A model generated the notes under the pieces. The model was not told where the DNA came from and did not search any database. It saw only the letters and a list, made by a program, of their open reading frames with translations. Below are positions 8,449 to 17,359 of a stretch of 41,489 bases of DNA, piece by piece (the stretch's first letter is position 1; each line of letters starts with the position of its first letter). Made by a program: the position numbers and the translations under genes. Source of the stretch: Chlorobiaceae bacterium (GTDB lineage Bacteria > Bacteroidota > Chlorobiia > Chlorobiales > Chlorobiaceae); the NCBI GenBank assembly GCA_013334525.1, contig JAAXXK010000012.1:14800-56288 (forward strand), given 5' to 3'.

Positions 8449-9108
8449 ATGAGTGAAAATGCCGGCGGAGGAATTTTTTCGATGCTTTCGGGCGCTGGAC
8501 CAGTCGTTATACTGGTCCTCCTGGTATTGATAATGTTTTCGATCATCTCATGGGCGATCATAGCCTATAAGTTCGGGTTTGTAAGGAAGTCGATCAGGGA
8601 GTCCCAGGACTTTCTGGATTCTTTTTTCCAGTCCCCGAATGCAGACAGGCTGTTCGCTTCGAGCGAGAGCTTCCGGAACGGTTCGCTTCCCAGGGTGTTC
8701 CGGGCCGGCTATGTCGAATACAGTTCCATGCGCGACAAGAGCACCATCACCCAGCTCAGGGAGCGTGTTACCCTTGCCGTCAAAAGGGAGGTCAACGCCG
8801 AAAGCAAGCGCCTGACGCATCTGGTTCCCTTTCTTGCAACCGTCGGCAATACCGCACCCTTCATCGGTCTTTTCGGAACGGTATGGGGAATCATGAGCTC
8901 TTTCCAGAACATCGGCCTCATGAAAACGGCATCGCTCGTCGCGGTCGCTCCCGGTATTTCCGAAGCGCTTGTCGCAACGGCCACCGGCCTTGTCGCCGCC
9001 ATCCCGGCCGTCATGGGATACAACTATTTTACCCAGCAGATCGGCCAGATAGAACGGGATCTTGAAGATTTCGTTCCTGACTTCATCGACTCCTACCTCA
9101 ACCAGTAA
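8449..9108 (+). CDS. tolQ: TolQ, proton-channel subunit of the Tol-Pal motor
   Basis: This is an inner-membrane MotA/TolQ/ExbB-family protein of 219 residues, the usual size. It has an N-terminal transmembrane helix (about 15-40), a large cytoplasmic loop, and two more helices ([25 protein letters not shown] near 124-148 and [23 protein letters not shown] near 166-188). The conserved Gly/Pro/Thr residues lining the proton channel are visible in these helices. With TolR it converts proton-motive force into motion of TolA, keeping the outer membrane drawn in during cell constriction. TolQ rather than ExbB is called because tolR, tolA, tolB and pal follow. Confidence 0.93.
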   Translation: MSENAGGGIFSMLSGAGPVVILVLLVLIMFSIISWAIIAYKFGFVRKSIRESQDFLDSFFQSPNADRLFASSESFRNGSLPRVFRAGYVEYSSMRDKSTITQLRERVTLAVKREVNAESKRLTHLVPFLATVGNTAPFIGLFGTVWGIMSSFQNIGLMKTASLVAVAPGISEALVATATGLVAAIPAVMGYNYFTQQIGQIERDLEDFVPDFIDSYLNQ

Positions 9109-9126
9109 CCGGGGAGGCCCCAAGCG

Positions 9127-9549
9127 ATGATGACTGGACAGAAGACAAGGCTCATGAGCGAGATCAACGTGACGCCTTTCGTTGACGTCATGCTGGTGTT
9201 GCTCGTCATTTTCATGGTGACGGCCCCCATGATGACCAGCGGTGTGAAGGTAGAGGTTCCCCAGACGACCCACGATCAGATGGATATCGACTCCAAGGGG
9301 CTGGTTATCAGCATCGACGGGTCACGCAAGGTTATGATCAACGATTACCAGCTCGATGCCAGCGAAATAGCCGAGCGACTACCGAAGATTCTCGAGTCCA
9401 AAAAAGCCGAAGAGGTCTACCTCAAGGCAGATAAATCCCTGCCCTACGGATTCGTCATGTCTGTCATGGCCTCGATCAGGCAGGCCGGGGTTGAAAAAAT
9501 TGGTATGGTCACCGAGCCTGCGGCGGTGTCGAATCACAATAAACGTTGA
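9127..9549 (+). CDS. tolR: TolR, ExbD-family stator subunit
   Basis: This 140-residue single-pass inner-membrane protein has the signature [26 protein letters not shown]. The Asp of FVDVMLVLL is the proton-carrying residue of the TolR/ExbD/MotB group. The periplasmic part (about 40-140) is the usual dimerising and peptidoglycan-binding domain. A GGGGAGG sequence precedes the start; either of two adjacent ATGs (9127 or 9130) could be used. It is 18 nt after tolQ and 15 nt before tolA, so the three are surely co-expressed. Confidence 0.93.
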   Translation: MMTGQKTRLMSEINVTPFVDVMLVLLVIFMVTAPMMTSGVKVEVPQTTHDQMDIDSKGLVISIDGSRKVMINDYQLDASEIAERLPKILESKKAEEVYLKADKSLPYGFVMSVMASIRQAGVEKIGMVTEPAAVSNHNKR

Positions 9550-9564
9550 TTCGGCGGACACCGT

Positions 9565-10554
9565 ATGAGCACAAGGGATGAACTGAAAAAGGGGCAGAGG
9601 GAGTTTTCCTTCTGGATAGGCGTGGCTGCGGCGGGGCACGTCGCCGTGATAATCGCCGTCGTCCTGCTTCAGGTTTTGTACGTTCGCCTTCATCCTCCGG
9701 TGAAGATCGTCAACGTCAGCCTCGTTTCGCTGCCTGGACTTCCCGGTCCGGCTGGTGGCCCGAAAATCCCGGCGGCTCCTGCAGAAGTTAAAAAAGCGGC
9801 TGAACCCAGTCCGGCCCCGCCGAAACAGGCTGCGGTCAAGAAAGTACCGGAGCCGACGCCTCCCCAACAGAAAAAAGCGCCCGAACCGGTTGTTGCCAAA
9901 AAGGTTCCGGTGCCTGTGGTGCCGCCCAAAAAGGTTCCTGATCCGGTTGTGCCGAAGAAGCTTCCTGAACCGGTGGTGGCAAAGAAGGTGCCCGAGTCTG
10001 TAGTTCCGAAAAAAGAGGTGCCGACTGATGCAGCAAAACAGCGCCAGCAGAATCTCGACGCTGCTATTGATCGACTGAAGAATAAAACCGAAACCCAGAA
10101 GCCTGCCGCCAAGCCTGCCGCCAGCGATGTCAGCGACTTGAGCAGCAGCATGGCCAATCTTCAGAAAAAGATAACGACACAGGGGGGCGGCGGACCGGCG
10201 TCGATGGGCGCGGGTCGTGGCGGCGGTGGCGGTGCGTATGGCACCGGCGGTGGAGCGGTGGATGCATACAAGGCAAAAATCAAGGAGATCGTTTCAGGAA
10301 ATTGGGTCACCCCATCAAGGGCGTTGCTCAGGAAACTGAACGGAATGGAGGTCATAGTCAGGATCTGGATCATGCCTGACGGGTCGATAGGGGAACGGAA
10401 ATATATCAGGCCTGCGCCAAGTGAATTCATGAACAACTCTGTTGTCCAGACGCTTAATAAATCGGTACCATTTCCACCGCCTCCCAAAGAGTATGGGCCC
10501 CGGGGGGTCGTATATGATCTTAATTTCACGCCTGAAGATTTGGTCGTAAAATAA
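9565..10554 (+). CDS. tolA: TolA/TonB-like energy transducer
   Basis: The 329-residue protein has one N-terminal transmembrane helix (FWIGVAAAGHVAVIIAVVLLQ, about residues 16-36). A long periplasmic Pro/Lys/Val linker follows (about 55-150), built of imperfect (K)KVPxPVVPKK repeats, then a Gly-rich hinge (about 208-228). A C-terminal TonB/TolA-type domain (about 230-329) contains VIVRIWIMPDGSIGE and ends in a family-like beta strand (GVVYDLNFTPEDLVVK). It would link the TolQR motor to TolB and Pal across the periplasm. The linker is TonB-like (Pro/Lys) rather than the Ala/Lys helix of enterobacterial TolA. Position in the cluster decides for TolA. Confidence 0.85.
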   Translation: MSTRDELKKGQREFSFWIGVAAAGHVAVIIAVVLLQVLYVRLHPPVKIVNVSLVSLPGLPGPAGGPKIPAAPAEVKKAAEPSPAPPKQAAVKKVPEPTPPQQKKAPEPVVAKKVPVPVVPPKKVPDPVVPKKLPEPVVAKKVPESVVPKKEVPTDAAKQRQQNLDAAIDRLKNKTETQKPAAKPAASDVSDLSSSMANLQKKITTQGGGGPASMGAGRGGGGGAYGTGGGAVDAYKAKIKEIVSGNWVTPSRALLRKLNGMEVIVRIWIMPDGSIGERKYIRPAPSEFMNNSVVQTLNKSVPFPPPPKEYGPRGVVYDLNFTPEDLVVK

Positions 10555-10752
10555 TTTGATGAAATAAATGCGTATTAATTCCTGCAATTCGAACCGGAAG
10601 GAATTGATCGCAAGGGATTTATTAACACCTTACATGGTTATATTAATTACGAAGATATATTTGTTGTTGTTCAAGAGTCATTATTCTGTTTTTTCATTTC
10701 TTTCAGCTGCGTCAGTTGACCGGCAATAAATTATATACTGATTCAAAATATT

Positions 10753-12057
10753 ATGAAGTTCAGGAAGATCTTGGTAGCTGGTATATCAGTGTTGCTCTGG
10801 TTCCAGATGCTTGTGCCTACGATTCTCAGGGCGGAAGATGCTGTCGATACGATTGATATCCGGAAACAGGTTTCCGGCCGTATTTCAATTGTGCTCGATA
10901 ACTCAATGGCAAAAGGAGGACGGGAGTCTGAATGGGCAAAAAGCCTTGACGCCACCATCAAGGGAGGCCTCGATTTCACCGGCCTTTTCAACCTGATGGC
11001 CCCCCCATTAAATATCAGGAACCCCCAGGATGGCGCTATCAATTTCGGAGCCATCGGTTCCGTGGGCAGCGATATTTACGTCACGGGTTCCGTGTCCAAA
11101 AAAAGGGGAGATCCCAGCCTGGAGATGTTTGTTTACGATGTTACTGGCAAGCAGCTGCTCAATAAAATTTATAGCGGCCCTGAAAAACAGCTTCGTCCCA
11201 TCGGTTTGCAGTTCTGTGCAGATCTTGTCGAGCTTCTTACCGGTAAAAAGTCGGTTTTCGGCTCAAAAGTCGTTTTTGTTTCGAACCGCACAGGCGCCAA
11301 AGAGATATTCATGTGTGATTTTGATGGACAAAACATCGAACAGTTCTCCAGTACGAGATCGATTTCCCTGACCCCGGCAGTTTCAAGTGATGGCAGGTAC
11401 CTTGCCTGGACCGATTACACGAGTGGCAGGCCCGACCTGTATATCAAGAACCTCGCGACCAGGACGACCGTGGCGGTAAGGAAAACCGGAGTGTGCATCG
11501 ATCCGGGATGGGTGCCTGGCAGGGATGAACTGGCCACGACACTCTCCATCGATGGGGATCAGGAGATCTATCTCCTCAGGGTTGACGGAAGCGTTTCCCG
11601 TAGGCTGACCAAAAGCAGGGGCATCGATGTATCGCCTACCTTCTCTCCTGACGGTTCGAGGATGGCCTTCGTTTCGACTCGTGAAGGCAGGCCCCAGATA
11701 TTCATACAGGATATGAATTCAGGCGTCGCCCGCAGGCTTACTTTCAACGGAACATACAATACCCAGCCGGCCTGGGCTCCTTCGGGTGATAAAATCTTGT
11801 ACTCTTCCCTGCAAAAAAACGGCGAAATAAATATATTTACGATTAATGCAGATGGTTCGGGCCTGATGCAGCTCACCAGTGGCACAAGGGACAATGAATA
11901 TCCTTCATGGTCTCCAGATGGTAGCATGATCGTATTTACATCGACACGCCAGGGGAGGCGGAAAATGTTTGTTATGAATGCTGACGGCACCAATCAAAGA
12001 GCATTGGTTCAGATGGATGGGGAGCAGCAGCAGCCGTCATGGTCAATAATCAGGTAG
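10753..12057 (+). CDS. tolB: TolB, periplasmic beta-propeller
   Basis: The 434-residue protein has a signal peptide (about residues 1-27, cleaved around ILRAED). An N-terminal alpha/beta domain (about 30-165) is followed by a six-bladed propeller whose repeats read [21 protein letters not shown] and similar ([31 protein letters not shown]). TolB binds Pal and TolA in the periplasm and recycles Pal. It starts 198 nt after tolA. That spacer shows an AATTCC/GGAATT inverted repeat but no clear terminator, so tolB may have its own promoter as well as read-through. Confidence 0.93.
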   Translation: MKFRKILVAGISVLLWFQMLVPTILRAEDAVDTIDIRKQVSGRISIVLDNSMAKGGRESEWAKSLDATIKGGLDFTGLFNLMAPPLNIRNPQDGAINFGAIGSVGSDIYVTGSVSKKRGDPSLEMFVYDVTGKQLLNKIYSGPEKQLRPIGLQFCADLVELLTGKKSVFGSKVVFVSNRTGAKEIFMCDFDGQNIEQFSSTRSISLTPAVSSDGRYLAWTDYTSGRPDLYIKNLATRTTVAVRKTGVCIDPGWVPGRDELATTLSIDGDQEIYLLRVDGSVSRRLTKSRGIDVSPTFSPDGSRMAFVSTREGRPQIFIQDMNSGVARRLTFNGTYNTQPAWAPSGDKILYSSLQKNGEINIFTINADGSGLMQLTSGTRDNEYPSWSPDGSMIVFTSTRQGRRKMFVMNADGTNQRALVQMDGEQQQPSWSIIR

Positions 12058-12094
12058 TACAGTAATATTTTCGTTAACTAATCATGGAGGATAT

Positions 12095-12559
12095 ATGACA
12101 AATGTCAAACCAAGAGCAAGATACCTGTACATTCCTGCTCTTCTGATTCTTGGTGCATGCTGCTGTGACAATGTGGTCGTGCCACCACCGCCGCCACCGC
12201 CGCCACCACCGCCGCCGCCGCCCGTAGTGGCACCAATGAGCGATGTATTCTTCGATTTTGACCGTTCAGAGCTGACCGCTCCGACGCAGTCACAGCTGAA
12301 GACCAACGCGAACTGGATTGCTGCCAACGCCGGCAAGAAGGTTATTCTTGAAGGCCATTGCGACGAACGCGGCACAAACGAGTATAACATTGCTCTCGGC
12401 GAGCGCAGGGCCCAGTCAGCCAGGGAATACCTTGTGAGTCTCGGCGTCGACCCGGCACGTCTCAAAACCGTCAGCTACGGCGAAGAGAGGCCTTTTGATT
12501 CCGGGCATAACGAAGAGGCCTGGGCAAAGAACAGAAGGGTTCATTTCGTTGAGGATTAA
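12095..12559 (+). CDS. pal: Pal, peptidoglycan-associated lipoprotein (first copy, poly-Pro linker)
   Basis: The 154-residue outer-membrane lipoprotein has a lipobox LGAC with the acylated Cys at residue 22, then two more Cys and an uninterrupted run of 14 prolines. The OmpA-type peptidoglycan-binding domain spans about residues 47-154: [33 protein letters not shown] and the ending [10 protein letters not shown]. The NxxLGxxRA-type diaminopimelate-binding motif is present. A good GGAGG lies 6 nt before the ATG. It anchors the outer membrane to the wall and binds TolB. The polyproline tether replaces the usual flexible linker and should be stiff and extended. Confidence 0.92.
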   Translation: MTNVKPRARYLYIPALLILGACCCDNVVVPPPPPPPPPPPPPPVVAPMSDVFFDFDRSELTAPTQSQLKTNANWIAANAGKKVILEGHCDERGTNEYNIALGERRAQSAREYLVSLGVDPARLKTVSYGEERPFDSGHNEEAWAKNRRVHFVED

Positions 12560-12588
12560 ACTTCACGGAATAAAAAAGTAATGATTTA

Positions 12589-12625
12589 GCCCGGGGAGCG
12601 CTCAAGCTTTCCGGGCATATTTTTA
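12589..12625 (+). terminator. intrinsic terminator-like hairpin after first pal
   Basis: A GCCCGG/CCGGGC stem (12589-12594 with 12611-12616) is followed by ATATTTTTAT. It lies between the two pal genes, so the second copy may be expressed at a different level. Confidence 0.55.
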
Positions 12626-12650
12626 TAAACAGCTCAACGATAGAAACATC

Positions 12651-13187
12651 ATGAGACATACTTTACCATGTATTATCGGTGCCGCCATGATTATTCTGGC
12701 CGGTTGTTCTTCAAAAAGTGCAGTATCTACCGGTGATGCGTCCGGCGCAGGATCGGGTGCAGGATCGGGTACCGGAGCCGGAGTCGTTGTTGAAGACGGT
12801 TCAGGAGCAGGTAAGGGTGCTGGTTCAGGCTCAGGTGCTGGAAATACTTTTGCCGGTCCGGTACTTGGCGATGTATTTTATGATTTTGACAGCTCTGCGC
12901 TGAGCCCTGAAGCCCAGGATCAGCTTAAGCAGAACGCCGTATGGTTCCAGAGGAACTCTGTTCCGGCAGTGATCGTTGAAGGCCACTGTGACGAGAGGGG
13001 AACCGACGAATACAATATTGCGCTCGGTGAACGCCGTGCAGTTGCAGCCAAAGAATATCTGGTCAACCTCGGAGTCGGCAATGGCCGTATTACGGCGGTC
13101 AGTTTCGGTGAAGAGCGTCCTTTCGATCCTGGCCACAACGAAGAGGCCTGGGCAAAAAACAGAAGAGCCCATTTTTTAACGAAATAA
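12651..13187 (+). CDS. Pal-like lipoprotein (second copy, Gly/Ser/Ala linker)
   Basis: The 178-residue lipoprotein has a lipobox LAGC with the acylated Cys at residue 19. A low-complexity linker of GAGSG/GSGAG repeats spans about residues 30-67, and an OmpA/Pal domain about 70-178 ([58 protein letters not shown]). The domain is clearly a paralogue of the preceding pal, while the linker is of a wholly different type (flexible, not poly-Pro). It probably also binds peptidoglycan. Whether it binds TolB, or acts in another envelope complex, is not known. Confidence 0.88.
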   Translation: MRHTLPCIIGAAMIILAGCSSKSAVSTGDASGAGSGAGSGTGAGVVVEDGSGAGKGAGSGSGAGNTFAGPVLGDVFYDFDSSALSPEAQDQLKQNAVWFQRNSVPAVIVEGHCDERGTDEYNIALGERRAVAAKEYLVNLGVGNGRITAVSFGEERPFDPGHNEEAWAKNRRAHFLTK

Positions 13188-13205
13188 GCGTCTGATTGTA
13201 ATGTT

Positions 13206-13239
13206 ATGCCAGTGGCGGGTTTGATCCTTCCACTGGCAT
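13206..13239. other. 10-bp hairpin between second pal and cpoB
   Basis: ATGCCAGTGG/CCACTGGCAT arms (13206-13215 and 13230-13239) form an exact 10-bp stem. No U-tract follows, so it may protect or process mRNA rather than terminate. Confidence 0.5.
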
Positions 13240-13266
13240 TATCAGTAATGAACAAACAACAGTTCA

Positions 13267-15660
13267 ATGATGAAAACCAGATCACTGCTGTTTCTCCCTT
13301 TCGTTGTACTTTCTGCGTGTGCATCGCAAACAGATCTGAGCTACGTCAAAGGGCAGGTATCCCAACTGAAGGAAGAGTCGCAGGTAATAAAGAGTCAATC
13401 AGCAGGCTCCTACTCTGAAATTACCCAATACCGTGAAGAGGTGGCAACACTTCATGGCGGTATCAGTGAGTTGCGGCACGATCACAGCGAGTCGCTCAGG
13501 CGGCTTGATGTTGAGGATTCGCTCCTTGTAAAAAAGAATATTGAACTCGAGAACCGGCTTGCCAGGCTGGAGAAGTATCTCGACCTGATAGATGCTGCTC
13601 CCAAGTCGCCGGCAATACCTGCACCGCCGCCATCCCGTGCAGGCTCGGACACGCCGGCACCAGCACCTGCACCTGCTCCTGCGATCAGGACTGCTCCAGG
13701 AGCGGTAGAAACGCCTGTAAAGCCGGTATACCCGGTATACCCGGTTTCCGAAGTCACCGCGCCAGCCGCCGCCCCCGCAGCAGCTGAAGCCACGGCCCCG
13801 GCACCAGCACCAGCACCAGCACCAGCAGAGGCCCCGATAAAACCAGAAATCCCTGCTCCCGAAGTTGCCAATGCACCAACCGCCGCCCCGGTAGCAGCTG
13901 AAGCACCAGTCCCAGCGCCGGCAGCAGAGGATACCACTATAAAACCATATATTCCGGCCCCAGCTGTAGTATCTTCGCCGTCAGTCGTTTCAGCAGCAGT
14001 TGAAGCACCAGCAACGGCTCCTGCGCCATCAGAAGCTTCGGTAAAACCGGAAATTCCGGCCTCAGCCGTAGTATCTTCGCCTTCAGCCGTTCCTGCAGCA
14101 AATGACGTCCCAGTAGCGGCTCCTGCGCCATCATCAGAAGCTCCGGTAAAACCGGAAATCCCGGCCCCAGCCGTAGTATCTTCTCCATCAGTCTTTCCGG
14201 CAGCCACCAAAGCCCCGGAACCTTTCGCTGCGCAGCCCATAGCCGTTGCTCCAGCGACGACAGAAGCACCGGTCAAGCTTGATGCGCCAGCACCAGCAAT
14301 TTCAAAGCAATCATCTCCAGTTAAAGGACGGACGCCGAAGTCCCGAGCTGTGGCATCAACTTCGGTTAAACCGGCAGTCGCATCTGCCCTTGAAGCACCA
14401 GCACCTGTTGTTGCATCGGCACCAGTGCCTGTCGTCGCACCCTCCATAGCCGCTGCTCCAGCAGCGTCAGAAACACCGGCCAGGCTTGAACCCCCGGCGC
14501 CCGTTGTCGCCAAGGAACCCGCTCCGGTGAAAGCATGGACACCGAAGTCCGTAACTGTTGCGTCAGCTCCTGTTAAGGCCCCAGCCACTGCGGCATCTCC
14601 CGCACCGGAGAGTTCGCCAATAGCAGTAGAATCACCTGCACCAGCAGTCGCCAAGGAGCCCGCTCCGGTGAAAGCATGGACACCGAAGTCCGTAACTGTT
14701 GCGTCAGCTCCTGTTAAAGCCCCAGCCCCTGCGGCATCTTCCGCACCGGAGAGTTCGCCAAAAGCCGCACAAGCACCTGCGCCCTCTGTTGCGCCGTCTC
14801 CGGCAGCCGCTCCTGCCGCTGTTACCCTCAAGCCTGAAGCGCCAGCACCGGCAGTCGCCAGGGAGCCAGCTCCGGTGAAAGCATGGGCAGCAAAGCCTCG
14901 GAATGCCAAGTCTCGAACTGAGGTGTCAGCTCCGGTTGAAACACCTGCTCCGGCAGCTGTTCCTGCCCCTGTCGTCAAGCCGACCGAAGCTCCGGTAACG
15001 GCCGTTGTTCAGGAGCCAGCTCCAGTCAAGGCATGGGCGGCAAAACCACGAAATTCCGCTACGGCACCTGTTGTAGCTGTGCCTGCGCCTGTAGTTTATA
15101 CCCCAGCCCCAGCTCCTGCTAACAGCGAAACGCCGGCCCCGGTACCAGCCTGGGCAAGGGTCAGGACTGTTGCTGAAGCAAAGGCAGCCAGGAATAAGAC
15201 AACCGCAGCTCCAGTTCCCGCTGAAACTCCAGCTCCGGTTCCGGTAGCATTTGTTGCCCCGGTTCAGGCGAAAAACCAGAGTTCGGTTCCTGCAACTGGT
15301 GAAGATGCCATGCTCCAGAACGGGCTGGCTAAACTGCAAATGGATGATTATGCAGGCGCCCGCGTCGATTTCACCTCATTCATGTCGCAGAACCCGAACT
15401 CGCCTCAGGTTGGTGAAGCGCAGTTCTACATTGCAGAATCCTATTTCAACGAGAAATGGTTTGAAAAGGCAATTCTTGAATATCAGGTGGTGATCGCCAA
15501 ATACACCAAGAGCAGCAAACGGCCGGCTTCGCTTTACAAACAGGCGCTATCTTTTGAGAAGATAGAGGACGAAGTCAACGCTAATGCCCGTTTCAAGGAT
15601 GTTATCCGTAACTATCCATTGTCTCCCGAAGCCAAGCTTGCCAAAAAGAGGCTCAAATAA
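13267..15660 (+). CDS. cpoB: CpoB/YbgF-like Tol-Pal accessory lipoprotein with giant Pro/Ala-rich insert
   Basis: The product is 797 residues against roughly 250-350 usual for this family. Residues 1-18 form a lipoprotein signal (LSAC). Residues about 24-110 are a heptad-like coiled coil (VKGQVSQLKEESQVIKS...LENRLARLEKYL). Residues about 112-670 are a low-complexity region dominated by Pro, Ala, Val, Glu and Ser. Its repeating motifs include APVKPEIPAPAVVSSPS (several copies) and EPAPVKAW (four copies). Residues about 675-797 are the TPR-type tol_pal_ybgF domain (NGLAKLQMDDYAGARVDFTSF...GEAQFYIAESYFNEKWFEKAILEYQ). CpoB coordinates peptidoglycan synthesis with outer-membrane constriction. The insert would give a very long periplasmic tether. 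The gene ends the tol cluster and is followed by a good terminator. Confidence 0.8.
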   Translation: MMKTRSLLFLPFVVLSACASQTDLSYVKGQVSQLKEESQVIKSQSAGSYSEITQYREEVATLHGGISELRHDHSESLRRLDVEDSLLVKKNIELENRLARLEKYLDLIDAAPKSPAIPAPPPSRAGSDTPAPAPAPAPAIRTAPGAVETPVKPVYPVYPVSEVTAPAAAPAAAEATAPAPAPAPAPAEAPIKPEIPAPEVANAPTAAPVAAEAPVPAPAAEDTTIKPYIPAPAVVSSPSVVSAAVEAPATAPAPSEASVKPEIPASAVVSSPSAVPAANDVPVAAPAPSSEAPVKPEIPAPAVVSSPSVFPAATKAPEPFAAQPIAVAPATTEAPVKLDAPAPAISKQSSPVKGRTPKSRAVASTSVKPAVASALEAPAPVVASAPVPVVAPSIAAAPAASETPARLEPPAPVVAKEPAPVKAWTPKSVTVASAPVKAPATAASPAPESSPIAVESPAPAVAKEPAPVKAWTPKSVTVASAPVKAPAPAASSAPESSPKAAQAPAPSVAPSPAAAPAAVTLKPEAPAPAVAREPAPVKAWAAKPRNAKSRTEVSAPVETPAPAAVPAPVVKPTEAPVTAVVQEPAPVKAWAAKPRNSATAPVVAVPAPVVYTPAPAPANSETPAPVPAWARVRTVAEAKAARNKTTAAPVPAETPAPVPVAFVAPVQAKNQSSVPATGEDAMLQNGLAKLQMDDYAGARVDFTSFMSQNPNSPQVGEAQFYIAESYFNEKWFEKAILEYQVVIAKYTKSSKRPASLYKQALSFEKIEDEVNANARFKDVIRNYPLSPEAKLAKKRLK
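14506..14787 (+). repeat. cpoB: two tandem 141-bp units inside cpoB
   Basis: Nearly identical DNA begins at 14506 and again at 14647, giving a 141-bp (47-codon) period. Each unit encodes VAKEPAPVKAWTPKSVTVAS followed by APVKAPA and APESSP. The first part of each unit, to about 14620 and 14761, is almost exact and the rest is degenerate. This indicates recent in-frame duplication within the Pro/Ala-rich region. Confidence 0.8.
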
Positions 15661-15710
15661 GGCCAGCTGACCAGTTGGGCCATATCAGGGTATATTTGTT
15701 ATTCTTGAAA

Positions 15711-15748
15711 AGAGGCTGTCTCTCAATATGAGGCAGCCTCTTTTTTTT
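15711..15748 (+). terminator. intrinsic terminator of the tol-pal-cpoB cluster
   Basis: The stem AGAGGCTG/CAGCCTCT (15711-15718 with 15734-15741) is followed by eight T's, about 50 nt after the cpoB stop. Its 5' half is part of a 14-nt sequence repeated at 15878, so the terminator may derive from the end of a mobile element. Confidence 0.8.
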
Positions 15749-16050
15749 ACCTTCTTGAGCCTTCTTAGGTTAAGCTCTCGCTGTTTATGGTGTTTTCATA
15801 GCCGATAATAAGCTTCAAAAGTTAAGGCTATAGAGGCGCGGTTCGCGAACCGCCCGTATTCCAGGAGCACTCAGGGGAAGAGGCTGTCTCTAAAGGGTAT
15901 TCGGCCAACGGAGGGCGGACATTCCTGTCCGCAATTCGAGTTTCCGGTAGTCGATGACTGTAATGAGCGGATATTATCTTGACTTATGAGTCAGATTCAT
16001 ATCAGTCTGATATTATTGAACTATGCAGACAGCCGTTATTGTTTTTCAGA

Positions 16051-16086
16051 CAAAAAGAAAGCCATGCTTTTAATGGCATGGCTTTC
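16051..16086 (-). terminator. terminator of the 16.1-16.6 kb hypothetical gene
   Basis: An exact 11-bp stem GAAAGCCATGC/GCATGGCTTTC (16057-16067 with 16076-16086) is followed on the minus strand by TTTTTG. It lies about 40 nt after the stop codon of the minus-strand gene. Confidence 0.75.
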
Positions 16087-16127
16087 CTGAACAGATCTGT
16101 TTGGTAATGCTGCTGAAACAAGCCTGT

Positions 16128-16559
16128 TTATTTGAAAAACTCGTCGACAGTATAGGTTCTGCGATCGATCTCAACGCATAGCCCTTTACCTCTGTCGTAA
16201 AACACGGGTATGTCCCTCATGGTCCATTTCACACCGCGATTGTCGAAATCGATGACATAACGGTTCTCGTTGTCGAGAACCTTCTGTCCCAGGTTGATGG
16301 CGATATCCGGTTGCGTGGTCATCACCCAGATCTCGATTTCACCATTGATGAGTTTCTGGATCATCTCTTTGGTAGGGGAGAGCTTCCTGCGTCCGGAAGT
16401 TGGCACAATCTCAAGCTGAAGCTTGTCGTTGCGATCCCTTTTAGCTGAGGTGATAAAATATTTCTCTGCCTTGTGAGCCGCATTGCCTGACCAGGGACCT
16501 GAAACATTCCTGCGAACCTGGTTGGATTCGGTGTATGGTCTACTAAGCTGAGACTGCAT
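16128..16559 (-). CDS. hypothetical protein, 143 residues
   Basis: I do not recognise a family. From Met at 16559 the protein starts [19 protein letters not shown] and is basic and mostly hydrophilic. It has no signal peptide or membrane segment. The C-terminal half alternates charged and hydrophobic residues in a beta-rich pattern ([20 protein letters not shown], then [15 protein letters not shown]). It has its own terminator downstream, and phnA lies upstream with another terminator between, so it is probably a separate transcript. An in-frame start at 16592 is possible; neither start has a clear ribosome-binding site. Confidence 0.7.
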   Translation of the reverse strand: MQSQLSRPYTESNQVRRNVSGPWSGNAAHKAEKYFITSAKRDRNDKLQLEIVPTSGRRKLSPTKEMIQKLINGEIEIWVMTTQPDIAINLGQKVLDNENRYVIDFDNRGVKWTMRDIPVFYDRGKGLCVEIDRRTYTVDEFFK

Positions 16560-16642
16560 GGTTATGCTTGGTTTAATTGGCTGACGGGGCACCAGTTACG
16601 GTACAAACCTTAAACAGATTTAAATTAGCAAAAGGTCAGCAA

Positions 16643-16667
16643 ATAAAAAAGGGATTCATGTGAATCC
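16643..16667 (-). terminator. terminator downstream of phnA-like gene
   Basis: On the minus strand the hairpin GGATTCA-CA-TGAATCC (16652-16667) is followed by CTTTTTTATTT. It starts about 11 nt after the stop codon. Confidence 0.7.
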
Positions 16668-16677
16668 ATTCGTGCCA

Positions 16678-17013
16678 TCAGGCTTTCTTGACGAATTCCG
16701 ATTTCAGCTGCATCGGCCCGAAACCATCGATTTTGCAGTCGATGTCGTGGTCGCCCTCGATGAGACGGATGTTTCTCACCTTTGTGCCGCCCTTGAGCAC
16801 CGATGAGGCGCCCTTGACCTTGAGATCCTTGATCACCGTTACGGTATCGCCGTCCTGCAAATGATTTCCGTTGGCATCTTTCCATACGCGCGATTTTTCT
16901 TCAGGGGGAGCCGAGTTGCTCCATTCGTTGCCGCATTCAGGGCAGGTCAGGAGGGTTCCAACCTCATAGGTGTATTCAGAGTTGCATTTCGGGCAGTTGG
17001 GCAAGTCGCTCAT
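16678..17013 (-). CDS. phnA: PhnA/YjdM-family zinc-ribbon protein
   Basis: The 111-residue protein begins [19 protein letters not shown] with a zinc ribbon (CPKC...CPEC, about residues 7-29). The PhnA C-terminal domain follows: [47 protein letters not shown] and [13 protein letters not shown]. The length equals E. coli PhnA (YjdM). Despite its historical name, a role in phosphonate use is not established for the family and no phn genes are nearby. The start at 17013 is chosen because the zinc ribbon begins there and the upstream in-frame extension to 17214 is AT-rich, unconserved-looking sequence. Confidence 0.9.
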   Translation of the reverse strand: MSDLPNCPKCNSEYTYEVGTLLTCPECGNEWSNSAPPEEKSRVWKDANGNHLQDGDTVTVIKDLKVKGASSVLKGGTKVRNIRLIEGDHDIDCKIDGFGPMQLKSEFVKKA

Positions 17014-17359
17014 GATGTTCCTTGTTCGATGATTATCCGGTAAAGATTTTGCGACATAATAATGATTTTTTAACAACACTGCGCTCCTGAAAACCATTTG
17101 CCGTGTTTTGTCCATGAGCCAGGCTTGCCTAACAATTTCTCTGTAATCAATACGGAATCTCAGGTAAATCCTCTTGTATAAATGTCTGGATATATATATT
17201 ATATGTGAGCGCATTGTGCTAATAAATAGTTAATATAGAATCACTTAGAATAATAAATTAGCTTTGTGATTATAATAATATCTATATTTGTGTAGTGGTA
17301 TTTCGAGTGATATGTTCATGAGCTGCATCAGTTGCAGAATTTCCATTTCCCAAGATACG
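17014..17359. other. AT-rich divergent spacer
   Basis: This 346-nt spacer separates phnA from the next plus-strand gene. It is distinctly AT-rich from about 17180 to 17290. It contains TATAAT at 17271-17276, without a good -35 at the right distance, and an AATCAC/GTGATT inverted repeat (17239-17244 and 17267-17272) overlapping it, which could be an operator. Nothing else was recognised. Confidence 0.3.

Larger units (their letters stand above)
15661..16127. other. repeat-bearing spacer with possible insertion-sequence remnants
   Basis: This 467-nt stretch has no credible gene. AAGAGGCTGTCTCT occurs twice in the same orientation (15710-15723 and 15878-15891); sequences of this kind are common at insertion-sequence ends. 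A 16-nt perfect palindrome GCGGTTCGCGAACCGC lies at 15838-15853. A GCGGACA/TGTCCGC hairpin lies at 15915-15932. These look like dispersed repeat units and a solo-end remnant. No transposase fragment was recognised. Confidence 0.5.

Noticed and set aside
13482-14978. 498-codon minus-strand frame rich in Gly/Ala opposite cpoB
   Set aside because: It is the mirror of the Pro/Ala repeat codons; low complexity, no start signals, opposite a gene with clear ends.
17014-17214. N-terminal extension of the PhnA-like gene
   Set aside because: The family begins at the zinc ribbon and the extension is AT-rich with no family resemblance.
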